Shown: positions 24,361 to 34,635 of the stretch, one piece after another
Layout of the letters: each line of letters begins with the position of its first letter
Numbering within the stretch: position 1 is the first letter of the stretch
Assembly (NCBI GenBank): GCA_944548615.1
Contig: OX155961.1
Coordinates: 11,966,239-12,030,238, forward strand
Direction of reading: 5' to 3'
Length of the DNA: 64,000 bases
Source: Micropterix aruncella
Lineage: Eukaryota > Arthropoda > Insecta > Lepidoptera > Micropterigidae
The notes under the pieces: model-generated
Seen by the model: the letters and a program-made list of their open reading frames with translations, nothing else
The model's database searches: none
Told to the model about the DNA's origin: nothing
Made by a program: the position numbers and the translations under genes

Positions 24361-24773
24361 ATTGAAAGCCAAATCGACTATTAGCCAATCGAATATTAGC
24401 CACTCGAATATTAGACGACGCGAGAAGCCGAAATCACCATTCGTAATTGGCCACTGCCAACGGTGGGACGTATTCCCTTGTCACCGCGGTATACCTTTAC
24501 ATCTTTATGTATATATCGAAAGCGCGGGGGCGCGTGGCATTGCAAAAATATCTATATTTTTAGTCGCGTCAACTCGGAAGGGAGCCTTAATAGAAATATT
24601 GACCCCTATTATCTATGCAGATTTGTCATTTTAATGAGCGTTGCTTAGTTTTTCTCTGCTGTAAAACTCTCGTGGATAAGAATCACTGACTCTTCACGTT
24701 GTTTTTTTTTTGCTTGTAAAAAGTTATCTAAATTCTGAAAAAAAAACTATCGGAGCAATGTCTGACAAGTATG
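24361..24773 (+). promoter_or_regulatory. Candidate promoter and short first coding exon
   Basis: 24380-24550 is CpG-rich relative to its surroundings and has CCAAT-type words (TTAGCCAATCG, AATTGGCC), a GCGCGGGGGCGCG block and a TGTATATAT word at ~24507. Further down an ATG at 24758 (AGCAATGTC) opens M-S-D-K-Y and then meets TATG/GTGAGTG, a strong splice-donor match, giving a 16-base coding part with phase 1. If real, the product continues in an exon not identified here. No transcript evidence is available, and a chance donor is possible. Confidence 0.28.
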
Positions 24774-25310
24774 GTGAGTGACGAAGAGTCTCTAGCCGCA
24801 AGTCCTGCAAGTTTGCGACTGTTTGCAAGTGAAATCTGTGGTTATACGTTGTCATGCAGAAGCAGTGGCGATGAGCGATTGACCAGGCTCGGTTATTTAA
24901 TCACGCGCTTCTGTATCATTTTTTGCAGTTTTTAACAGTACACGTTTACGGCAACTGTATAGCCAGACTGAAAGAAGCTGTAATAGAAAAAATCGGCACA
25001 GGATCTCATATTTGAAGATAATGCAAATTTTCAACTTTACCATGGCTGCACAAACGAAAACATTTGAGCAAAAAAACGAAGGCAGGACAATTAAACAGCT
25101 GATTCTTTAAAAAGAATACTCTTTTGTTGTCACCACTGTTTAAAGCTTCTCAAAAAATGGGAAAAAAATAATAGTGAATTTTTGGTAACTTCATTTTTTA
25201 TTTGAGAAATAAAGGTAATTACGGATAGTATAACTATTTAGGAATAATGTCATGGAAAAAAATCAATAAAGAAATTCGTTTACTCAACAGTTAAAAGAAT
25301 GACGCAAGGC
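24774..25310. other. Intergenic, partly repeat
   Basis: 24774-25100 shows only a 56-codon open frame from the ATG at 24771, unrecognised. 25125-25310 is the second copy of the repeat at 22230-22490. Confidence 0.5.
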
Positions 25311-25510
25311 GTTGTGAGCGTGCAGCGGCGCGCTAGGACAGAGTTGCAGCCGTGCCGGCGCGACGCAGAGCGGCCACCGGCTTGCCAGCGCGCGCAGGAA
25401 CAGGCCCGGCCGCCCGGGCGAGTCAACCGCAGACGAGCGCATGGACTATCTACGCACATCGCGCGAAGAGGTATCTGTCGCCGCACTGCGCTATTTCCGT
25501 GCAGGTTTAG
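25311..25510 (+). other. GC-rich island, possible exon of unknown gene
   Basis: About 200 bases at roughly 70% GC within AT-rich repeats. Two plus-strand frames stay open through it. One includes ATGGACTATCTACGC at 25441 (MDYLRTSREEVSVAALRYF) and runs to possible donors GAG/GTATCT (~25470) or CAG/GTTTAG (~25505). Left of the island the sequence is repeat (see 22230-22490), and right of it a dispersed CCCCTCCCCC-type repeat begins. I do not recognise the peptides. Could be a captured 5' exon or part of a repeat. Confidence 0.25.
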
Positions 25511-25931
25511 ACCAAAAAAATTGCGATGCGGTAACCAAAGTTGATTGCGTAATCAGGGCGGGCACCCCTCCCCCTCCACACGTAATCAAGCGTAAGCATC
25601 AGCTCCAACCCCCCCCCTCCCTCGGTGATTACGTAATATGTGGACGGCTCCTAATAGTATCAATGGTACTGATAATATAACTTAAATGAGAAATAGTTGG
25701 GTCTATTTCCGCACTTTAATTTTGAGCGTTTTTACTTATTTTATTATTATGTCATATAAAATGTTTTATTTTGTTGAAAATCCGAAATGACGCCACCATT
25801 TCTCAAAATGAGGGCTCGAGCGCGCAATCGATTTATTGACTGTGCCAGACCGACAACACCTGTGCCAAATCCTAAGGTCAACACGATCAGTTTCTTAATC
25901 AGTTACTCACTTACTTTTATCCCAATTTTCT
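25511..25931. other. Intergenic with dispersed C-rich repeat
   Basis: 25540-25640 is a GATTGCGTAATCAGGGCGGGC...GTGATTACGTAATATGTGGAC-type repeat, related to ~8690-8735. The remainder is unremarkable. Confidence 0.5.
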
Positions 25932-27667
25932 CCCATCACTATAGTACGGCCATTATCAACGTGCACTTGGAGTCATAAATCATTAGGCCGGACCTCTCGC
26001 TCACACTCGCTGTCTTTCGCTCGCACTATGGGGATGCGTGTTTTAAAAATAATAATAGCAGTATCGATGTATCGATGGAATATCGATGGATTATGATGGA
26101 TCGATGGTTGGATCGATAAAGATGACAAGAGATATCGATGGATATTATAGATTATGATGAAAATTTTCGATGGGTTATTTGTAATAATTGGTTTAGTTAG
26201 TTTTAAACTCATTTATTAAGAAATTTTTTCATAAATACAAACTAACGTATACATGCAACAATAAAGTGAAATAAAAGTTTAAAGAATATTAAAAAAATAT
26301 CTACATTAACCTAAATATTATCTTAAAATGTAACATGAAACTAAGTACTAAATATTACAAATTACATTTTAACAAAAAATACAATTATAGGTTGGTCAGG
26401 CTAAAAAAATATATTAAAAAAGCTATATTTTACTCGTCATCTGAACTGCTGTCGCTGCTATCTTGTAGATTTATAACCAAACGGTGCTGGTCTCTGTAAA
26501 TATATTTTTCAAAATCAGCTCTTTGCAGATCTTCCGCGTGTTTAACACACTTGGCCCAATTTTCCTGTGTAACATTTTCGACGGCTTCGTGAAACAATTT
26601 CTCGACATCTGCTAAATTAAACGTATTGTTCTTCGAAGCGACTTCTCCTTTAACCTGAGCCCAGATGAGCTCAATAGGATTATATTGACAGTGGTATGGT
26701 GGTAAGCGTATCAATTCGTGTCCTAATTCGTTTGCCAATTGATCCAAAGCATACACTTTCGAAGGATTACTTGCTTTCACCTTACGTATTAACTCCTCTA
26801 CAATCTCGGTACTTTCAAAAGCAATGTTTTTTTTTCTCAACCATTCTTGTATTTTTGCTGGGTCTCTTTTAAGTTCGTCAAAAAATGTCAAAACGTTATG
26901 GATAAGACACCGAGTTTGTATGTTAATATCGCCCTTCAACTTTAGTAATTCCACGTTACAAAATAATGTCTCCATTGATGGTTGTAAATCCTCCTTAGTT
27001 GCACTGTTAGAAATTATACTGCACCGCACTGCTCGACAGACAAACTCTAACTGACTGCCGGCAAACTACAATTGATTACAGAGCTACATTTAATTAGGTG
27101 ACAATGACACAAATGCTTGAATTTGGTCGTTAAATATTTTGAAATCGCTACTTTTATCTATCAGAATATTTCAATTCATCAGTTATGTATTTCGCAACAC
27201 TGTAATGTATTGGCTTAGTCATTATTGATTTCTCTTGAATTCCCTTTATTCCCTGAAAACTCATTATAATGATAGTGATGAAAGCGACACGAAGAATTTC
27301 AATTTTAATGCCATTTAAAATACCAAATCAAGAAACTCCACATTAAAAAAAATGGTTAAAAAAACGATTTCTTAAAAAAAATCCCGATGTATTTTTGTAC
27401 GACATTCTAAATAATAAATATTTTTCATTTTGTTCGCCAACATTATAGGGAAATAAATAATGTAAGAAGTATAAATGTAAGCAATGATACAATGTCTACT
27501 CAACTACACATAAGTTTTTAAGAGAATAAATTATTTTATTTGATTTGAGTAAATTATCGATAAGCAACGTCGACTTGTTGGACATCCTTACGCGCGTCGT
27601 CCGGCCTAATGCTTTATGACTTCAGGTGCACATTGATATTGGCCGTACAATAGTCGTATGTGATGGG
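25932..27667 (-). mobile_element. DDE transposon with inverted ends, internally deleted
   Basis: 25932-25998 and 27597-27667 are inverted copies of each other: CCCATCAC at the tips, then GTACGGCCA(T/A)TATCAA(C/T)GTGCAC and GTCATAAA(T/G)CATTAGGCCGGAC. Between them lies a shortened transposase on the minus strand (26430-27029). 26040-26170 is full of ATCGATGG words. The target duplication is not clear. The element is about 1.74 kb and defective. Confidence 0.82.
26430..27029 (-). pseudogene. DDE transposase (Tc1/mariner/IS630-like), catalytic core deleted
   Basis: The 199-codon frame is open from an ATG, but it appears to be a fusion of the ends of a longer protein. Residues ~60-175 match the C-terminal half of the DDE_3-type transposases found in many insects: WLRKKNIAFE, then HELIRLPPYHCQYNPIELIW (which carries the third catalytic acidic residue in NPIE) and AQVKGEVA. 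The tail DSSDSSSDDE is a typical acidic end. The two upstream catalytic Asp regions are missing: residues 1-57 (SATKEDLQPSMETLF...LTFFDELKRDP) join directly to the C-terminal part. A functional enzyme would need roughly twice this length. It sits centrally between the element's inverted ends. Confidence 0.82.
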
Positions 27668-28065
27668 CCCATCATTACGAGAAGCTGTACTTCCTTCTAA
27701 TATTCCAAATTCTAAGAACCTCGATTCATCTGCTTGCTCCATTCAAAGAAACATCCGGAAATCCCCACGCACCATACGGCCATTCTTTTAAAACTCGTTC
27801 AGTAGCAAAGAAACATAATAGATGAGGCATTGAAAATGTATTAGTATACATACTCGCAATCCCTATCTATAAGAATGACAAAACACTGTCAATTCAGTTG
27901 AAGATTTTACAAACGGAAATAAGGCAAGTAGTAATGGACATATGAGTTATGTTAGGGTTACACAGAAATAACGTGCAGACCTTATCGAAACAGTGCATAT
28001 ATTCAAAAATAAAAGGTGTAGAAGTTTAGGTTTTCTTCCATTGAGATTTTTTTAATGACATAATT
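27668..28065. other. Intergenic, no gene seen
   Basis: Short sequence with no long open frame or shared repeats. Confidence 0.5.
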
Positions 28066-28310
28066 TATGAGTAAGATAAAAATGAATTTACCGCGTGAAG
28101 ATTATTAAACACGACGTTTCGGCGATGTTGCAACCGCCGTTGTCTACAACGGCGGTTGGAAGTAGTCGTCTAGTCAACTTGTCTACCCTAGACAGCAAGC
28201 CGTTGTCTAGGGTAGACAAGTAGTCTATCCTAGACAACAGCAGTTGCATCATCGCCGAAACGTCGGGTGTTACAATCTTCAGGCGGTAAATTCGTTTTTA
28301 TCTTATTTAT
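28066..28310. mobile_element. Foldback MITE family F, copy 1
   Basis: Arms AAGATAAAAATGAATTTACC and (inverted) AAGATAAAAACGAATTTACC are followed by a GACGTTTCGGCGATG block in both arms and GTTGTCTA(G) repeats in the middle. A second copy is at 45475-45668. The centre contains several CTACCCTAGACA/TGTCTAGGGTAGACA complementary words. Confidence 0.85.
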
Positions 28311-29392
28311 GATATCAAACAACACTTCGATTTCAAAGTTATTCATGAGATTTTTGTAATAAAAAATATTATAACGAGTCCAATTTCGGTGAATTCCATG
28401 GCGGCTCCGTTTCTACTGTTTTATTAATACATATTTTGAACTCTCTTCTCGTAAAAGAAACATGCATTTCTGGCAATAGCGCATCCGAGTGAGACGCCCT
28501 CTGTCAATGCACGGGACGGAAACAAATTGAAAATATCGAGTTTCTAAGAAAGGCCTAAGTAGCCCATTTCCCCACTAATCTAGTAGCATAGGCTCAGGTT
28601 CAAAATGGCGAAAGACAAAATCAGCCTGAACTTTTAACCATGCTGAGGCCTATCTTCGCTATTCTAATAGTTGGTCGACTTTTTAGAATTTAGTCGTTCA
28701 ATGCATAGAGCCGTCGTTTTTTGTCGTCGCTATACGCGGTACACGTGATCCTGAATCACTGTAGCCATAGACCGGGAGTCAGCTGCAGTGTTGTGTAATG
28801 CTACCAATCCGAAGAGAAACACCTTCCGGTTCGGTCTAGAGATCACATCGCACGATTGCACAACTTACGACGTGACGCAATTACGGCCAGCATTTACATG
28901 AATCCGGTCTGGAGATCGTGTACCACGCGAAACGTCCATATTATTGACATCGATATATGATCCCCTAGATGGGCCTTTCGCGCTCGAAAATGACACCTTC
29001 AAAACCATTACTGAAAGCCGGCCAGTACTAGTTTGGTCGCAGTCCGCTGGCAGACAGCCGACCGTTTCCGGTGTGAGATCTGTCGCGAAGAATATCGGCG
29101 CGCTATTCTCTCGCATACTTACTATTCAATTTATTGCTCTCTCTGTCGCATGATTTACGAGCACAGGGTAGTGGAGCCAACTAATTTGTATGTGAGGGCA
29201 TATCTAGCTAATATATCGATGATTTTGGCGTTCCGGGTGCACTCGTGTTCTGAACCCTACCCCTATAGTATTATCTGGTATACCACAGTATACCAGAGTA
29301 TTATCTCGGTATACTGTGGCTCTACCAAAAAGTCCTCTTCCTCATCCAAAATTATACCTACTGATCACTCCGGGTTCTTTTTATTGAAATAA
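28311..29392. other. Intergenic, GC-mixed, no gene assigned
   Basis: 28680-29170 is GC-richer and has overlapping open frames on both strands (up to 119 codons at 29033-29392 on the plus strand). Their peptides are not recognisable and overlap each other. TATACCACAGTATACCAGAG/CGGTATACTGTGG at 29278-29318 forms a small inverted repeat. Confidence 0.4.
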
Positions 29393-30458
29393 CTAGCGAC
29401 CCGCTTCGCACGGGCGCAATTTATTAATAAATAAAATGAGGAGCGCGCTTAGCATGGAAATATGAAGTATATTAATTTTGTAACGTTTATTATTAATTTT
29501 TATTAATTTTTATCTATGTCACAAATGAGATAAACGAATAATGTAAAAATTGGTTTGAGTCGTAATTTTATCGTGAAGCTTACTCGTAGATCAAAATTTG
29601 ACCACGGCTTGTAGATTCAAATTTGGATAATTTTAACTGTCAGCGTCAAAATGTTTTTTTTTACTGTCAGTTATTAATGTTTTTATATAGAAATGGTTCT
29701 GGTGGTGGGACCAATGGTGTCAATCTCATTTTACCCCCTGCGCAACACAAACCGAGTGGTTCGTGGCGTTACTTCAAGGCATTGCAATATTGGCACAAAT
29801 GGTCCGTTTCTCTAATTTGCACCTATTCATAATTGCTGTATTGTATCGCGAGATTATAATAAAATGCCGCTCGGTATGTGTTTTGTCTCAAATTCAATCG
29901 TCGTCGCACTACAACATTACGGATCCGTGCCGCTTCATTCAATTCTTGGCAATGCTCATCGCTTTCAGTTGCTTCTGTTTCTTTGTGGTCTTGTCGGCTT
30001 GCTCGAGCGGACACATTGCTGAGATTGGAGGTCTGCGCAAGGGCATAACTGTGAAAAATGATTACAAAACCTGGAAAAACATTCACGAATTACACAAATT
30101 CAGTTAATTCTGTTGATTTACCTTCAGAATCACGAAAACGCTATGAAAAATACGTAAAATTCAACTTAACTGTCAAATGTCAGTTTTCGCGCCGTGCCGC
30201 CATCTTGATTTTAGATTTTTTTATTTTTATTCTCGTCAAACAACGCCATATATGATCAAGCTCGGTACTAAAATAATTTTTGGTTTTTCACATTTTTCTC
30301 ACTTTTCCGAGCGATTTTCAAGAATGTTTATTGCCTATAGTATGACCGAAGTGATTATGAACAAAACAAAAAAGGAATCATCCAAATCGGGCCAACCGTT
30401 CGTGAGTTATTAGGTAACATACATAAAACCCGACTCATTTTTATAATAACACAATAGA
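29393..30458 (-). mobile_element. Helitron copy 2, non-autonomous (~1.07 kb)
   Basis: Minus-strand element. The 5' TC end is at 30458, followed by TATTGTGTTATTATAAAAATGAG, and the 3' end is CTAG at 29393-29396 preceded by a short GCCCGTGCGAAGCGGGTCGC hairpin, the classical Helitron terminal structure. 29690-30458 is about 85-90% similar to 7800-8574 of the first copy, including the start of the Rep protein, but the rest of the protein is gone. Confidence 0.88.
29690..30086 (-). pseudogene. Helitron Rep N-terminal remnant, copy 2
   Basis: From the minus strand at 30086 an 87-codon frame reads MNVFPGFVIIFH..., then ARIRNVVVRRRLNLRQNTYR and YYNLAIQYSNYE, equivalent to the N-terminal part of the first copy. 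A stop after NYE interrupts it. Past that stop, sequence for the CQYCNALKYRHEPLG-like cluster continues to ~29690, where homology ends abruptly at an internal deletion. Confidence 0.82.
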
Positions 30459-31592
30459 TAAACCAATATTTGTATATCTTTTCAGATTTTTTTGCCGATT
30501 GTGTAGATTCCAGCAGGTTTCATATTGTGGGAGTATTTTTTTATGTCTTACTGACTCGCGTGAGGTCTTCCTCGTTTGCCTAATAACGTAAGGTAAATAT
30601 CATTGCACGCACGGACTATACCGAAACGCTTTAAAAAACGTGCGAGCCGACGTATTTTTAGCTGGAGAGTAGATACCTAAACTAAATGTGCGGTTTAAAA
30701 ATTAAATAATGAAATTAGCCTTGATGTTCACCTCAGAATAAATTACCTTTAGCCAAATCATTATCTGTTGTCGACGTTGTGTAGTGTATTAATTATAAGC
30801 AGGGTAGATAGGGGACAAAAGAAAAAGGGGACAATGGAAACGGTAAACAATTATAAATCTAATGTTCTACATCCAAGGGATTATTTGATGTGAGGCACAA
30901 TGAGACACCCTACAATCGCCCGTTACTCATAGGTGTGCCAGTACACATGAGTAGCGTGTGTATTGTCTCAGTATTTTCACTATTCAATTTATTTATTCAG
31001 AATATACTATAAAAACATGAATAAAAATAATAAAATTACAGCTAATTATCGCATATTAGAATTCGTCAGTTGCTAGTAATATATTGATATAGATATAAAA
31101 TTAATCAAGCATAAATATTGATTTGACAGTAGCGTTGACTAAAGTCGGCTTTACACAGCAGACAAATAAAAATAAAAAAAGAAGAAAAACAGAACTGATT
31201 CCATGTACATTATCATACAAATATTAATAGTCATCTTAGCCACTCTATGCAAAAATAATCACACAAAATAAATATCAAAACAAAATTGAACAACGTATGT
31301 ATGTAAGATGGTCAGGTATGTTACGTTAAACATTGTAATCTACATACATATAAAATATTAATTTATAATATTATAATTTTTGTTGTTGTTGTTGACAAAT
31401 ATTTTTTTTTGTTTTTTTATAAAATTAAACAATAAAATGAAAATGATGTAGCCGAAAGTTACATAATAATGTATACCCCATTTAAAAGAACTGGCAAAAA
31501 ATCACCCAGCTTATAGAGAAAGCATGTGTGGATTGCAGCTTTAGTTTAATAAACCTTTCAAACGCCTTTGTTTCCATCTTTCTTGTCTAGTG
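30459..31592. other. Intergenic, no gene seen
   Basis: AT-rich; no open frame above 60 codons. TTGTTGTTGTTG at 31380. Nothing recognisable. Confidence 0.5.
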
Positions 31593-32057
31593 CAGTGTTT
31601 TTCAACCAGTGGGTCGCAACCCCCTGGGGAGTCGCTAGGAGACTTCGGGGAGAGGGGGGGTGGGGGAAGGGGGGTGGGGGGGGGGGGGGCAGTATATCTA
31701 AAAACAAAAATCGAAAATACAAAATCTTTATGCGTCAGTAAATCAATAATATGCAAACATTTATAGCTTCGGAAGGGAAACATATTTATTATGTGGTTTT
31801 TGCTATTTCCTTTACAAAAAATTATGTTGATCTAAGGTGGAAACAGGTAGGTACAGATTCTTAAGTGAAAAACAGTTAAAATTTATGTGGTTTTCGCCAC
31901 TGTTTTAACAAAAAAATATATTTATTGAATGCTTACTTACAGTTGTGGAATAGACTAAGGAGGTCGAGAGAACTAAGTTATAGTCTAAGAAGGGTTCTGT
32001 AAGAGTTTTTTTTACCAAAAAGGGGGTCGCAATCTAAAAAAGGTTTAAAAAACACTG
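31593..32057. mobile_element. hAT-type MITE, copy 1 (465 bp)
   Basis: Ends CAGTGTTTTTCAACCAGTGG and (inverted) CAGTGTTTTTTAAACCTTTT are flanked by GTCTAGTG and GTCTGGTG, an 8-bp target duplication with one mismatch. GGGTCGCAACCCCC near the left end and GGGGGTCGCAATC near the right are subterminal inverted words. A G-rich tract expanded at 31650-31690. No coding. A second copy is at 39845-40262. Confidence 0.88.
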
Positions 32058-33093
32058 GTCTGGTGCAAAAAACGCTTTTGTAGATTTTTTCCACTGGATT
32101 ACTAAAATTGAGATTAAAACATTAATAAAAGGAGAATTTGTTTATGGACCAAAAATTTAATTTCGTTAAATTGTTATTCTTAACTGGCAATGCATAAAAT
32201 TACATGATCGGTGTTATTAGAGGTTAAAAAACATTTCAGTAAGTTCATTCCGAGATATGGTATCTAGTAATGAAAACTTACTGAAATGGACACGTTCAAT
32301 ATGCAAAACGATAGTAAAGAAAACAAGGATTAACAAAAAAAGGCTTCGTAGCGGGATCTATCAGGACAAAGCAGACATTCAGTTCTTTTTGATCCGTCCC
32401 ATTCAAAAATCAGAAAATACATTTTTTTCTGCCTAAAGTTTAAGAAAAAACACAAAGGTCAACTATTGTTAAGGTTAATAAGATCGATCACTATAAAAAA
32501 AAACAGTGAAAAAACAAAGTTGATTCCTAAGTCCTTTAAAGTATTTTTTTCGACCCACCGAGAGACTGAAGTTAACTAAATCTGTACGGCACGGAACCTT
32601 CGGCGGGCAAGTGAAGTCGCGCTTGAATGGTTTGTTTTTATTATTGTGTGAATCGCGAGAGAGAAGCGGTCGCGTCTTGATTAGCTTAAATTGAAAGCGT
32701 ACTGTGTTCCATTCATGATGGAACAGGATAATTGGCTGTTGGCGATGTGTGCCATATAATCAGCCCGGAATAAAACTGTAAGAGAAAGCTCGGAGGAGCC
32801 CGAGACATACGGAGGGTTATGAGGAAAAATGATAATTGTCATTTTTCTGAAAGTCTCAGCCCTCCGTCCAGATAACTATTTACTCGATAACTTTCGATAT
32901 ATCGGAAGATATAGCGAGTAATAAAATAATAACCTTAAAATAATATAATAATAAAATATTCTTATTTAATATAATATAATAATATAATTCTTATTAAATA
33001 TAATATAATAATATAATTTTTAAGTTATAGTTTTCGTTTTTTTCTCTGAGTTGTAATTTAAGTAAAAGGCATTTTTTTAGAAACTCGAATACG
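32058..33093. other. Intergenic with a hairpin
   Basis: 32812-32868 can fold: CGGAGGG...GAGG and GAAAAATGA pair with TCATTTTTC and ...CTCAGCCCTCCG. 32575-32800 is slightly GC-richer with no coding frame. 33000-33093 is diverged repeat related to 2160-2220. Confidence 0.5.
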
Positions 33094-33323
33094 TACGGGG
33101 TGTTATTACTGCACGGGCATATTTTTTTTGTGGGAGACTCAGTACAACGAAGTAAGCAACTTTTAATTAAAAAAAATGAAAAAAACTGAAAAATATATTT
33201 TATTTTGATTTTTTTTTTTAATTTGTTTTTGTTTTGGTCCAATTTTTTTTATCAAAAGTTGCTAACCACGTTGTACTGATTCACCCAAAGAAAAAAATGC
33301 CCGTGCAGTAATAACACCCCGTA
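33094..33323. mobile_element. Small foldback MITE (230 bp) with apparent empty site
   Basis: Ends TACGGGGTGTTATTACTGCA and its reverse complement are nearly perfect over the first 26 bases. The arms continue through GGGAGACTCAGTACAACG / GGGTGAATCAGTACAACG and AGCAACTTTT. Flanking sequence (AATTTAAGTAAAA... on the left, TATTTGGTTCACAGACGAAATA on the right) matches 2205-2260, where the element is absent. Confidence 0.88.
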
Positions 33324-34193
33324 TATTTGGTTCACAGACGAAATATATTTTTTCTCACTTAAACCCTTGCTAAAATTTTTTTTAAGCTTATGAATTCAAA
33401 AATTGAAATTGAAAAAGTTGACATTAATCGTTTTTTTCCATAACCTTTCATATTAGCTGTGTGGGCAAGTAAGTGCCCACCTTGAATTTCGTGAGCCATG
33501 CCCCGATTGTCTTCCAGGATTGTTTTCAGAATATACAGATAAATACCTGTGCAGAATCACACACTCTCATATAAACAACTATGACACATACACGTAGATG
33601 TACTTACACACACTCATTAAACACTCATCACAATCACACATATAAACACACTCATCCTACTCTATCATACACACTCACAAATCGAGAGAACATGATTATA
33701 CATAATAATACATAAATATTATTACACAACATCACGCACATAAACTGTATATTATCAGGAGACTATTTTGCCGTAATATTGTTATTATTATTTCTCTTTT
33801 GTTGGAATAAAATAAAATAAATAAATATAATAAACATGTAGAAAAATAAAACACCTACATTTCAGTAGATTAAGGTTAGGTTATTTTTTTTGTATGTAAA
33901 TTTAATTTTAAAATATTGTCGTTCCGACGCTATTTCCTTTCAGATTTAGCAATAGCAATAAAATAGCGAGTTTAGTAATGTGTTTTTTTTCAATAGACGA
34001 GATTCCTAGCTATCTTAGTGTGCGATATCCCGCCTCGTAACTATGCCGTCTGACGGGGATATCAATTGGCTTACGGGTGGATCATTTGGTTGCTTGTGCA
34101 AAGTTTAGTTGACAGTGGAAGCGTTTGAAAACTTATGATGAGTATTGAGAGGTGAATTATCGATATGGCGATCGCTAATCAAAACTCACGTAC
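33324..34193. other. Intergenic; CA-rich low complexity
   Basis: 33540-33740 is rich in CACACTCAT/ACACATA words. The remainder is AT-rich. No gene. Confidence 0.55.
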
Positions 34194-34476
34194 CTTTACG
34201 GTCATGTAGCTGCAGCAGTGGGATGCGCGCTGCTGATTCCGCTTTTGCGTAGCGCGCACGGCACGATCGAGGGATTCGTGCGGCGTGTCCGGAGCGACGC
34301 GTGCGCTGATCCAAGTTTCCTGTGGGGTGCAGTCGTAACACTCCCGTAGGATCGCTTGTGCCTTTTTACAGCGAATCCGAGTCCGCGATTCCGAGACAAC
34401 AAACGAGGTTTTTGTCTAAGTCGGCGAGGCCGTGACAGCGGTCGAAAATCGTTGCTACCGTTCGAATTGACAGACT
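34194..34476 (-). other. Candidate non-coding first exon (CpG-rich)
   Basis: On the minus strand a perfect arthropod-type initiator (GAGTCAGTCTG, A at 34476) is followed by ~280 bases of CpG-rich sequence and ends at CCGTAAAG/GTACGTGAG, a good splice donor (exon end 34194). Open frames inside are short. The last ATG before the donor (ATG ACC GTA AAG) would leave phase 0, which does not match the phase-1 junction of the KLF exon upstream. It may be an alternative 5' UTR exon of that gene, the first exon of another gene, or a false signal. Confidence 0.3.
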
Positions 34477-34635
34477 GACTCGCCGCCCGTTCGAAAGCGG
34501 GCGATGTTGCCAACTGTTAGGTTTTTGTGAGTTGACAGCTCTCACCAATCGATAATTGAATTATGCAAAACATAATATTAAAATGAATTCGAATTTATCA
34601 ATAACAATATCGAACACTTAGAATAATTCCACAAC

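Noticed and set aside
25280..25544. Bacterial horizontal transfer for the GC-rich island
   Set aside because: The segment is only ~200 bases, has no recognisable bacterial gene and is embedded in host repeats.
28865..29392. Protein-coding gene at 28.9-29.4 kb
   Set aside because: Three overlapping frames on both strands compete, none has recognisable similarity or consistent splice signals, and the region ends in a Helitron terminus.
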